Positions 50,701 to 60,600 of a DNA stretch of 64,000 bases are shown here, one piece after another. The position numbers and the translations under genes are program-made. The notes below the pieces were generated by a model, which did not search any database, was not told the DNA's origin, and was given only the letters and a program-made list of their open reading frames with translations. Origin of the DNA: Paludibacteraceae bacterium. Its GTDB lineage: Bacteria > Bacteroidota > Bacteroidia > Bacteroidales > Paludibacteraceae. Location of the stretch: NCBI GenBank assembly GCA_024399955.1, contig JAKSNH010000010.1, positions 1-64,000 on the forward strand, read 5' to 3'. Each line of letters opens with the position of its first letter. Positions within the stretch are counted from its first letter, which is position 1.

Positions 50701-53700
50701 TATCTTTACTTACCACCACCGGAGCCGATGCACCATTCTCTACCGTCGCATAAACAGCGTAATAAGTAGCATTAGCAGTTACGGCATTTCCTAACGTAAT
50801 ATACGTTGGAGCCACATCGCCCGAATAAGTGCTATTGGATGTCCAACCTTGGAAGATACGGTCTGCCGAGCAGTTAGCCGGTTGAGCAGGAGCCACCAAG
50901 GCTTCACCGTCTTCGTACTTGACTGTACTAACGATACCATTCGCGCTCCAATTGACATTATGCATTACTACGGCTTCTACTGTTACATTCACTACCTTCT
51001 GTGCTGCTGCATACTTATCTGTTTGAGCTGTACTCAGCGTCACGGTCGTATTGCCTGCTGCCACACCCGTGAAGACTTTTCCATTTCCTGACAACTTACT
51101 GCCATCCGCAATCGCATACGAAATAGTTGCATCCGATGTCGTCGTCGCATCTAATGTGTACGTCTTTCCTACTTTCACTGTGAAATTATCCACCGACGTG
51201 ATTGTTGCCGTCGCACGATTAACTGTTACCGTATAAGATGCACTGGCTGCCGTATAACGTTTATTCGCTGCCACATTAGCGGTAATAGTAGCCGTACCTT
51301 GCTTAATAGCCGTTACGGCACCCGTCGTGGCATCTACTGTAGCAACAGCAGAATTATTGGACGAATACGTTACTTCACCATTGGAATTAGTATGCACCAC
51401 TTGACCCTGTACGTCTCCTACAGTCATCGTCACACTGCTATTCTCAAAACTTGCCGTTCCGTCTGTTTGCACGATGGCTGCAGCACGACGATAGAGTTGA
51501 ATGTTATTCTGCCCGCTGGCGTACGTTGTGAATCGCGGAGCATCGCTGTTGTACTTCATCGTACCGTAACTTGACGTCGTACTGGTTACAGTGGCTGTTC
51601 CTGAACTAATACTAATGGTCCAAGTATTGGTGGCACTGCTTCCAAACGAAATGTTCTTCACTCCCGTCACACCTAATTTAGTACCATCTTCACGAGCAAA
51701 GGTCCAATTACCTGTCGTACCTCCTAATGTAAAGACTTGCACCTCACTATCATCCTCTAAGTCAATCTGATGATCCGTGATGGTCACTTCTTCTGAACCT
51801 AAGAACGTCTTTTCATACACCAAGTTAGTGGCAGCTACATTTTGTCCCTCGCATACAAAAATCACTTCATCTCCGGCACTCAATTCACTTGTGCTCTCTA
51901 TCAGTTCAAACGTATTGCTACCCTTAATCTTTGTACCAATAATCGTCACTACGATGTCACCCGTGATATTCGCTGCCGCAATCGTGATAGTCAATGTATT
52001 GCCTGCCAAACTGGCATAATTGCTGGTCTTATCTACGCCATTCACCGTCACTTCGTACAAGCAGTTATCCACTGTCAATGGCTCATACTTGCCTTCTGTA
52101 GCTGTGAACGTAGCCGAATAACCTCCTGTCTTCAGGAACTCTCCTGCCGCAGGACCGGTTACCTTCGTAATTCCTTCTAAATTATATTCTACATTCACAT
52201 AACCTTCACGCTTATACACTGCCCACAATGTGCAGTTTACAGCACTCTTGAAATTCTGCCCTGCCGTACCTGCATCCGGCGTAGTCGCCGTGCTGCTGGT
52301 GGCCCAACCTAAGAACGTATAGCCACTGGTCACTCCCGTCACATTGGGCAATGTCACACCAGCGCCGGCTGTAGCCTCTGTCAACGATGCCGAACTGGGA
52401 GTTCCTTTGCCATTACCATTGAAGGTAATAGTCACTTTTTCTGAACCGCCATTGTACTTAAACGTTACCACTTCGGTTGAGCTGTTGCGTGTAACCTCAG
52501 TTATTTTATGGTTATTATCGTTGTATAACGACACACTGGTTCCTCCTGCAGGGAAAGCATCAGTACTCGTTCCTATTTTAGTCGTCTTACCTGATGCAGA
52601 TACCACTGTATAACGCAACGTACCGGCTGTGTTATTCAAGTTATTGTTATTCCATGCGGTTTGGTTAAATTGCACTTTCCATATCAACATACCTTTACCC
52701 GGTAATGAACGGTCAAATGGGTCATTCTCCGAACGGTTCTCTACGTAATACACCGTACTCGTATTGCTATATGGCACTAACGCATCCGTGGAAGTTATCT
52801 GGCGAGCGTACTCCGAACCGATACCCAAAGTTACCGTCTCTTTTCCTTTCAAAATCTTAGGTGTTGCCCAACCCATGTAGTATTTATCAAAGATACTATA
52901 CAAAGGAGGATTGTCATTATACGAACCACCATCCATCAATGTCCACTCACCCGGAGTCGTTCCGTTTTTATAGTTCGTTCCGTAATCCGTATCGTAGTAG
53001 TCCGGCAGACCGATTACGTGACTGAACTCGTGGCAGAATGTACCTATTCCGTCAAAGTTGCCACTTCCGTCCAACTCAGACGAACAAGCATAGTGTTTAA
53101 CTGTCTTGCCGTTGTATTTCACATTTCTATATCCTGCGGAATTTAAATCCCAACTGTGAGGCCAAATTGTACTTTCTGCACCGCCATCAGCTTCGCCCTT
53201 ACCGGCATAGATGACATACACATTATCTACTACACCATCACCGTCTGTATCATAATTGGCAAAGTTACATCCTGCGGCTGCTGCTTTTGCACAAGCATCT
53301 ACCACCATCTTGGCGGGATCTTTATCGGCACCAGCTTCATCACCTTCATTCTCTCCATAGGTCGATTCATTACTATCTAAGGTCAATGGACCAAAGATAT
53401 CAAAGGTCGGAACATAATGTCCGTCCGATGATTCATTAAAGAAAGCCTTGGCAGAATTGCTACCCGTGTTCAATGCAGACTCAAAATATGCTGCATTGTG
53501 AGCAGATTTCATCTTGATGTCCTTGAAATTGACTACCAGCACCAATAACTTAGTCGGCAGAGTCGAGGGTTTGGTTGCCATACGAGGCATAACGCTGTTA
53601 GGACGTGCTGCACGGCGGGCTGTCATGCGTTGAACGGCCTGCTCCCCTGTCGGAGCGGCACCTACTACTTGCCAATAACCATTGGCGTCTTGCTTAACTT

Positions 53701-53869
53701 GATTACCATTCTGGTCTTCCCAATAATGGTAAAACTCGTCACCCATGTGACGTACGGTAATCGTCGTTCCATCCGGTTGGGTCTTAGTCTGCCAACCTCT
53801 TCTTGCCGGCACAGCCATCAGGCTCATCGCCATCGCTGCTAACACCAGCGTACTTAAAATCTTTTTCAT
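47720..53869 (-). CDS. Giant secreted M6 metalloprotease fused to endonuclease I
   Basis: 2,049 aa from the ATG at 53869, which opens a clear signal peptide (MKKILSTLVLAAMAMSLMAV); the longer frame is rejected. Order by approximate residue: M6 peptidase to about 470 with the zinc motif HEFSHVIGLPD (H280, E281, H284, D290); a Listeria-Bacteroides repeat (477-550); a beta domain (650-800); Big_2 Ig-like domains with YTVTVNRATATI-type ends (806-975); a further repeat and beta domain (975-1180); more Big_2 (1195-1530); endonuclease I (1531-1790) with NREHTWPQSKGA (H1636) and HMEDPPS...KGNRNPFIDYP; two InlB-type repeats to the end. No type IX sorting domain is visible. It should digest protein and nucleic acid outside the cell. 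Single gene with a leader of about 170 nt. Confidence 0.9.
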   Translation of the reverse strand: MKKILSTLVLAAMAMSLMAVPARRGWQTKTQPDGTTITVRHMGDEFYHYWEDQNGNQVKQDANGYWQVVGAAPTGEQAVQRMTARRAARPNSVMPRMATKPSTLPTKLLVLVVNFKDIKMKSAHNAAYFESALNTGSNSAKAFFNESSDGHYVPTFDIFGPLTLDSNESTYGENEGDEAGADKDPAKMVVDACAKAAAAGCNFANYDTDGDGVVDNVYVIYAGKGEADGGAESTIWPHSWDLNSAGYRNVKYNGKTVKHYACSSELDGSGNFDGIGTFCHEFSHVIGLPDYYDTDYGTNYKNGTTPGEWTLMDGGSYNDNPPLYSIFDKYYMGWATPKILKGKETVTLGIGSEYARQITSTDALVPYSNTSTVYYVENRSENDPFDRSLPGKGMLIWKVQFNQTAWNNNNLNNTAGTLRYTVVSASGKTTKIGTSTDAFPAGGTSVSLYNDNNHKITEVTRNSSTEVVTFKYNGGSEKVTITFNGNGKGTPSSASLTEATAGAGVTLPNVTGVTSGYTFLGWATSSTATTPDAGTAGQNFKSAVNCTLWAVYKREGYVNVEYNLEGITKVTGPAAGEFLKTGGYSATFTATEGKYEPLTVDNCLYEVTVNGVDKTSNYASLAGNTLTITIAAANITGDIVVTIIGTKIKGSNTFELIESTSELSAGDEVIFVCEGQNVAATNLVYEKTFLGSEEVTITDHQIDLEDDSEVQVFTLGGTTGNWTFAREDGTKLGVTGVKNISFGSSATNTWTISISSGTATVTSTTSSYGTMKYNSDAPRFTTYASGQNNIQLYRRAAAIVQTDGTASFENSSVTMTVGDVQGQVVHTNSNGEVTYSSNNSAVATVDATTGAVTAIKQGTATITANVAANKRYTAASASYTVTVNRATATITSVDNFTVKVGKTYTLDATTTSDATISYAIADGSKLSGNGKVFTGVAAGNTTVTLSTAQTDKYAAAQKVVNVTVEAVVMHNVNWSANGIVSTVKYEDGEALVAPAQPANCSADRIFQGWTSNSTYSGDVAPTYITLGNAVTANATYYAVYATVENGASAPVVVSKDNFTSAAGNLDANISYNSAKGNGTSDPYVTNGFIRIYQGGGIFTVSAKNGKKISSITLGTHQSTTIDVKVDGSSYVTGQSMSTSTPYTASELDATTIAFYCMGDKNHRLEVNQLSVTYQDAGASVVKSDYSTTCTAAAAVDPTLAFEPASETMTVGERKVVAATSNSTGAITYAITSGDAATVNVSTGEVTAVKQGTVTLRATVAATAKYNQKTVDCTITVNRATGTITANDVTVKVEATKSIGATTNSDATISYTSAATGTATVSDAGVVTGGAEGSTTITLNVAQTDKYTAAQKVINVTVTAAAVAPTISFAESSVTAKYGDAVEQQATTNSDGAVSYKSSNTSVADVDSETGEVTIKTVGTVTIKATVAETDNFTAGEATYTLTINKGQAVITLNTLTNTVQVGGIIAGGWASTNIGTISYSSNNAGVAIVGTDGKITAKGAGTATITASVTGTANYNGASETYVITVTGASGIDMQAHVASPEGRSAYTDYVAKQNAYYTGDAAYATMMTQSGAGLFGTLNTKMGQTKQSGGSYDDLRDKYVNVDRDLNKAGNIIGYYNGQSMNGTWDGGTTYNREHTWPQSKGATKTIPMGYDMQSVRPASASVNSSRGNKAYGEGNSTYYYNTDDIAINNANYKPENMGSYHGDAARVILYDYIVYGEMGGHKNSYYNGNAQLLSKLGSSGVFESLPILLKWHMEDPPSLTEMVRNDGAQAYKGNRNPFIDYPELAILILKDEASVTEYTVTNATNNCTITPNYTYTLSSGFVTYVYNADGVTHPSEVSVTATSPSNSPRALRKAAANDPEFTYNATTGRLIVSGVKAPIKITSVVQDDPVVNFTITTAVNDANMGSVTAGGSYPENTPLHLTATPKSGYRFVKWLENGVEYSVSASINITVTADKTYTAVFELIPIVDEHHTVIWVSDGQVIEEQDYVHGAALELPSTTPADCGSKTFQGWTGMTNYFSPTQPPSDMFMEAEGKTVTEDKTYYAVFK

Positions 53870-54046
53870 GTTTACTATATTTTGGGTTTTAGATTCTTCC
53901 TGTTTTTCGGGGTCCCCAGAAGCTCGTAAGAGGTTATGGGGAGAGCGGAAGCACAAGTCGCCTGTTGATTAAGCTCCGCGGCAATCAACCTTTGCGACCT
54001 TGTTGCTGAACGCGAGGCTAATCGGTCCACCTTTCTTTTGCGGTGC

Positions 54047-54077
54047 AAAAATACAAAAAAAAAATGACATACGCAAA
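54047..54077 (-). promoter_or_regulatory. Promoter of the M6 peptidase-nuclease gene
   Basis: -7 TATTTTTG (54054-54047), TTTG (54077-54074), spacer 19 nt. The leader to 53869 is long and contains GTTGATT/AATCAAC pairing near 53963-53990; no known riboswitch recognised. The rest of 53870-54218 holds only this promoter, A/T-rich DNA and short CCCTAGTG-type repeats at 54175-54215. Confidence 0.75.
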
Positions 54078-54174
54078 TTTTTTTTAACATTTTTATCATT
54101 TGCCCATTATATATCATTTTTTTGCTCCAGTTTGGGGTCGAGGGTCACTCGACCCTCTCTCGACCCCCTCGCTC

Positions 54175-54215
54175 GCCCCTAGTGCCCTAGTGTCCTAGTA
54201 AACTAGTAAATTAGT
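54175..54215. repeat. Short CCTAGTG-type direct repeats
   Basis: About four degenerate copies of 9 bp (CCCTAGTGC, CCTAGTGTC, CTAGTAAA and similar). A comparable run occurs at 2333-2362. Both lie directly beyond the 3' end of a minus-strand gene or island module. Confidence 0.6.
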
Positions 54216-54218
54216 CCA

Positions 54219-54596
54219 CTAACGCTCTGCGCTGGCAGCTTTGCGCCTCCGAAGAAGCGCAAAGCCTGCTGCCATCGCCATCAATACCCACAAGCCATCT
54301 CCTATCGGATCTTGGAATGGGTTACTTGGATCATCCGGACCACCTTCGGTGCTACCACCGCCACCGTCACGACCCACTCTACGAGCCGAACCACGATGAC
54401 TGCCGGTGGCATTATCATAATAGGCATCGGCACTCATAAACTCACCTCCCGTTTGGAATGTGGAACCTGAACCCACCATAGCCGAGGTGGACTGGAAGCC
54501 CGTACTTGGCTGTTCGGCCAAGTACTGAGCATCCATACTTACTACACTTACGATTACAATTGCTACTACGAGTAATATCTTATTCATTGTTTTCAT
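54219..54596 (-). CDS. Small secreted protein with possible C-terminal sorting signal, 125 aa
   Basis: Signal peptide at 1-23 (KILLVVAIVIVSVVSMDAQ). The mature part is short, Gly/Ser-rich and low in hydrophobic residues (GSGSTFQTGGEFMSADAYYD, then DGGGGSTEGGPDDPSNPF). The end has three parts: PIGDG, one membrane helix (LWVLMAMAAGFALL), and a basic tail (RRRKAASAER). That layout is shared by proteins handled by sortase- or exosortase-like enzymes and recalls similar endings in Bacteroidales; the enzyme here is unknown. It lies between two giant secreted proteins and 44 bp after the larger one, so it may be co-expressed. Confidence 0.7.
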   Translation of the reverse strand: MKTMNKILLVVAIVIVSVVSMDAQYLAEQPSTGFQSTSAMVGSGSTFQTGGEFMSADAYYDNATGSHRGSARRVGRDGGGGSTEGGPDDPSNPFQDPIGDGLWVLMAMAAGFALLRRRKAASAER

Positions 54597-54640
54597 ATCT
54601 AATTCTCCTTTCTTTAATCTCTAAACTATAAACTCTAAAC

Positions 54641-57600
54641 TTAATACTTTACTCGTTTACCTACTCCGTCAAATAGAACTCCATTTGCACGGATATACAT
54701 GTGGTCATTCAATATGAACTTCTCCGGTCCACTCGTATCGTACCGTTCGGTTACACCGGTTCCGATGTTGTGCTTACCAAAGACAATCTTCACATAGAAG
54801 CGGTCATTCATCTCACCCTTATCCAGGTAAATCTTAGCATCGTTACTCATCAGGTCGTATTCGGTGTTCGAATCCATATCCCTCAGAATCACTTGCTGTA
54901 TGTAATCCGCTTGGTCGCTTGCTACGCTGAAGGTGTATTCACCTGCAGTTGCTACTTTGACGCCGGCTTTGCTCCAGCCTTGTGCATCTTCGTAACTCAT
55001 ACCGTTAGCGTACATCTTGATGTCATCACCACCGAAGGTGTAGAAGTTCAACGTGTTCGCATTCTCTTGTTTGGTCATCTCGTTCGGGAACTCCTTAGCA
55101 TTGTCTCGATGCAGATTATCATTGATGAATAGAACGGCGTCATCCTTCTGACCTTGGCAAGTTGCGTGCAAGAAGATTTCCATCTCGCTTGGCAACTCAT
55201 CTTCGCCCAACATACGAGCCGGAGCTTCATTTGTGCGACCACTAATGTCAAATACGATTGTACCATTTTCAGCCATCTGAACGAAGAAGCCGGTGAACGG
55301 AGCCAATACCGCAGTGCTCATTGGTAACTGCGTATAAGTATCGCTGCCGTTGTCATACAAGGTGACATAACGAACAATCTTACTTCCTTCTTCCCACTCG
55401 TAGTGACCATCCCACTTTTCATTAACCTTATGTTCAACCAATCTACCGGTTTGGATAGTTCCTGTGCTTCCATCACCTAAGTCTTTCGTGAAGTTAGCCA
55501 TGAATGGGTTAGCAATATAGTTCCAACCGGCATTGTTGTCGTATTTACTCGGGTAAGCATATACATCCACGGCAGCCTTCGTTGCCTCTGCGGTACTAGT
55601 TCTGTGACCATCGGCATTCTCCGTTGCGTCATATCCCATCGGATGACGAATAATGATGTAGTTCTGACCGCCGTATGGTTGAGCCGCGAACATATATCCG
55701 GTACCAATATTGATTGCCCATGGATCAGCATTCCAATTGTACCATACCCAACCGTTATTACCGGCAGCACGAGTAGCACCGTCATAAATCTTAGTCCAGA
55801 AGGTGAAGTCTTCACCGCCCTTATTGTCGGTTACTAACTCATACTTAGATGTGTATGGCAATGCAAAGTTGTAGTACTGTGTTGCATCCAGACGAACATC
55901 ATATACCAAACCACTCGTGGTCGCATTGTGTACCAACTTGCCGTTCAGTACCAATTGTGGTACGCCGTACTTAGTCAGCGTGTACTCACTACCATTGTAG
56001 ATTTCGTCTGTTCCACCGAACAACGTCATCGTCGTAGTCGTCATCGTAACATCCTTCTCATCACTTGTTTGTGCCGGAACAACTACCTTAGATGTCGGAT
56101 AGATAGTTACATTAACAAACTTATTCCATGTTCCTATTGCAGCATCCACGGTCAGTGTTGCACCGTCACGAACTACCAAGTCATTATCTTGGTACTTGGA
56201 TTGTGCAGACAGACCACCTAACAAATCGGTACTCGTAGCATACGTACCTCTACTCAATATGATAGGTACAGTCACTACCTTAGCATACGTCGTAGCCTCA
56301 ATCGTGTAACTTACAGACATTGCTTGACCTGCCTTAGCAGTCAAATCACCCGTCTGTACTTCATACAAGTTGGTTCCGTACGTAGTCGTGCCGGCAGTTC
56401 CTGCAACAGCTTCAGCATCACCTACCTTAACCGACGTATTCGTGATAGCCTGACTGCTCTCAATCAACAGCTTAGTCGGGAACCACTCAACGATATCAAA
56501 TACTGCTGGCTCGGCACTTGCATCTACCGGCAACAGATAAACGGTCTTATTGTTGCCACTGTCGTACCAACCAATCGTTCCACCATACATGGCGATAGTC
56601 CTGGTGTCCTCATCCTGCGTAATGGTGTAAGCAGATAAGTCGCTACTCAACAGGTTGAATTGTTGTTTGTCTGCACCATAATTAGGTATAAAGAGTTGCG
56701 ACGTGCTGCAGGTGGTAATCCAAGCATTGCTTGTTGCATCTGCTCTCAAGAATCGAATAGCATTACGGTGTTTAGTAGCCTCATAACGACTGTAACCCTT
56801 ATACAATGTGTTCTTCGGAGCCATCAGAGCCTTCGTCGGAGTAGTGGTGTTATCCACGCTAATCATGATTGGAGCCTTCGTAGATGAACCTTCTGATGTG
56901 CTGGTTGCCAAATCATTCGGCAATGCATACCAACTATCACCATTGGTGCTCTTCATCGCAATCACGAATCGCTCTGGCAGGCTGCGACCCTTCAAGGTAA
57001 TCTGTTTCTCCTCCATCACGTTGTTATTTGCATCCAATGCAGCAATAGTCAATGTGTAGTTATACATCGTATTAGCTGCCGTCGGCTTCAAGCTTACCGA
57101 GAAGGTCTGATTCACTTCACCGGTCAACGAACTTACATCAATCGTATGATTAGCCGTTGTAGCATCAGCATAGTTATAATCAATCTTATCTGGGAAACTG
57201 TAGTAATTCAGACGGAAGACACTATTGCTTACAGCCACATCACTCGTGCCATCGTTGTAGGTATATCTCAACTTAGCTACGTTGGTGTAGTCAGCGCTGA
57301 TATGCAGCAGGTTGCTGGTCTGGTTACCATAAACCTCAATGCCATTAGCCGATGTCAATACTACATCGCCACTCAACGTCAGATTAACAGCAGGCTTTTG
57401 ATCAATTGCAAAGAAGCGTACCGTCTGGTCACCACTGATTACCCAATTGCCGTCAGCAATACCCAAGTCGGCATTCTGTAAAGCATTCGTCAACGTGTAA
57501 TCCTTCAGGTCTTCCGTAGCCGGAGTAAACTCGTACTCAGGTTTAGTTGAACTCCAAGTACTCATTGCATACAAGCCCATCGTCGTTTCCGATTCAGTAG

Positions 57601-60600
57601 TGCTTGAACGCAATGCAGAACCGGTCTTACCTGTTGCCTGACTATTAAATACCATATTAGCAGTACTTGCTTTACCTGCTAACAGCGTGTATGCGTAGAT
57701 ATTCTCTACATCCGAGTAGATAGTAGCTGTACCCGTTGCCTCGTTAACGGACAACAACTTAACTGCTGCAGGATTAGTTTGATTATTCGACATATTATTC
57801 GGCAGAGCATACCAATCATCACCTACCTTTTGTGCAATCAAGAACTTAGCAGGTAAGTGACGCAAGTGGATATTATTGATACCCTTAGCCTCATTGGTAA
57901 TAGCAACGTCTGAACGGTCAAGAGCACTTACGCAAATCTCTCTATTCTCAATACCATCGGTCGTCTCGGTCGGATTGTAAACTACGTATGCCGTAGTCTC
58001 TTCCAACATACCATTAGCATCAGCCTTGATAGCCTTGCCGTCTGCATCAACGAGTGCCAAATAGGTAATGGCAACACCGGCGTTATCCGTCAGCGTAATC
58101 GTGGTATTAGCCTTCAGGAAGCTACCCTTCACCTTATAAGCCATTGCCGAACGAACGCCTTGACCGGCAGTAGAAGTGATGTATGCTGCACCACTAATCT
58201 GCAACTTAGCCTTGTTGCTCGGCTCAGACGAGTATGTGCGCTCTACGCACGAACCAATATAGACTGGCATATACATACTCGAGTGCTCTTGGTCTTGACT
58301 ATAGCACTTGAAGGTGCTGGCTGTGATTGCACTAGAACCATCATCAAATACACGAATGTAATTACGTGTATCGCTATTGGCGACATAGTGAATCTGGTAC
58401 GAATCATTACCTTGCTTCTCCATTGTCCAACCATACCCAGGTTCTGCTGCTTGAGTTGCAAAGTCATTGCCTGAAGCATTGGTCAGATAAACAGTCTTAT
58501 TCTCTCTCTTAGTCTGGAGATTCCAGTTACCATCGGCACGTTTAGAGAACGTTACCGTAGCTGCCGAAGCACAAACAGCTGTAGAGGTGAACTTGCTACC
58601 ATCAAAGTTAGTTGCATATACACGCAGATACTCACCATCTAAATCGGTGTATGCATCTTTATAACGTGTGCCGGAACCTCTGAAGTAGATATAGTAGTCA
58701 CCACCTATTGCTTCATCAAACTGAGTCGTCTCCTCTACCTTCGTAAAGATAGGATACATGTTGTAGTTGTTATTTGCAATCAACTCCAGCGTTGCATTCT
58801 CGTTTGCATACAAACCATCACTTTGGTCTGGTTGTATAGTACCATTCTTGGTATCTTCTGCAAAACTACCTGCATACTTGGACGAATTACTATAATCCAC
58901 TTTACTCCAACCGGCAAACGTCCAACCTTCGTATTGTGCCGTTGGCCATTGCGTTATAGACGTATTGATTGGCAAATCTTTATAATCTTCTGCCGATCCT
59001 TTACTATCGGTCCAGTCAATCGTTATATCACCTACGGTTTGGAACGTAATCGTTACAAACTCAGCGCAGGTCGGGTTGGACCAGAAGGTAGATGCTGCAC
59101 AAGGAACTAACTTAACAGAGGTTGCAGATTGATAGAATCCAAAGTTCGATCCAGAAATAGATATCTGACGATCGGTAGGACTACTTACTTTGATATTGTA
59201 TCCGCCATCCGAACCGCTAACTATATTCCAATAGTAAGGCTCAGCCTGACTCATAAAGTTAGTTGCAGTACCACCTGAAGCAGGAGCCAAATAGCCATTT
59301 GCTGTACGAATCGTGTATTTGAAGTTACCTACGTGACTCGTTTGATAATCAATAAAGATTGGCGTTGCATTGTCTGTCGTTGCTTCGCTTGAGAACTTAT
59401 TTCCTGTAGTTGATGTACCAATTGTTCCGGTGGCGTATGCAGTCAATGCTGTGTTAGCCAAGTAGAACGAACGAACACCTTCGGTAGCAGGAGCAAAGTC
59501 AAGTGCACTACCTTCTTTACTATAGATAGCATATAAGTGCATATCCTCCTCTGGAGTGTAAGTACCAGTGCCTGCAGCAATCACGATATTCGGTTGAACA
59601 GGATTACCACTTTGTACTGTGGACTCAGACGTCCAACCAACAAAGGTGATACAATCATCATCCAATGCAGCAGCAGGCACATCAATCGTACTACCTAACG
59701 ATGCTTGAGTAACCTCAGTAGCCGTTGCCTCAGCCGAACCATACTTATCGTGGAACGTTACTGTATAAACGCGATCCCATTGTGCGTAGAGGTTGAGGTT
59801 ATTACCTAACTCAGTAAATACCGTACCTGGAGTGTAGTTCTTACCGGTGCCATTAGCAGCGGTGTTCCATGTGCGAAGTACATAACCCTCACGAACTACA
59901 TTAGCCGCAGCGCACAGCGTGTAAGCCTCTGTCAAATGCGGATAAGTGGTGAACTCTAACGTAGCATTCCCGCACATCGTTACATCACCTTCGGTGTTCT
60001 TGTTGTAAGTAACCGTTACAGAAGTCGGTATCTCGCAAGTCGGACTCGTGGTATAATAACCCTCGTTAATCAACTTGTAGAGGTAAGGAACAGACTTTCC
60101 GGATATCTTATCATAACAAGTGAAACGCACTTGAGAGGTATTACCTAACAGACCTTGAGAAGTGTATTCAACACTATGGATAGATCCTTGTGGCATCGGA
60201 TTTAAGTCTGTCGTAGGTTGCGTACTGCCATCCATTAACTCCCACTTACAAGCGTCAGTGATTGTTGCGGATGGATTCAATGAACCCGACGACGACGCTG
60301 CTGCAAGATATTGGTTATTAGAAAGCAACATCATTGTGAATTTCCCATCTCCTAAAACATTGACTTCAAGTTCTGCAGCATCATTAGGTTTGGTTGCATA
60401 TTGACCATTGCCATCGTCGGAAGCCGAAGTTGCAGTTAAGTAATTAGAAGATGTTGATTCATTATGGAATCCCGTCATCACACGAGTTCCGTCGGACATC
60501 AAGTATTTACCACTACTAATCGTCGTCTGTTTAACCCAACCGAGGTTCTCGGCATCGTGACCGAACAACGCATACAGCGTGATATCTCCGGTCGGAGTGA

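Noticed and set aside
53870..53956. Longer N terminus of the M6 peptidase-nuclease
   Set aside because: It would bury the signal peptide behind 29 polar residues; the ATG at 53869 gives a standard signal sequence.
53870..54046. Riboswitch in the leader of the M6 peptidase-nuclease gene
   Set aside because: One short stem is present, but no conserved core of a known riboswitch class could be recognised.
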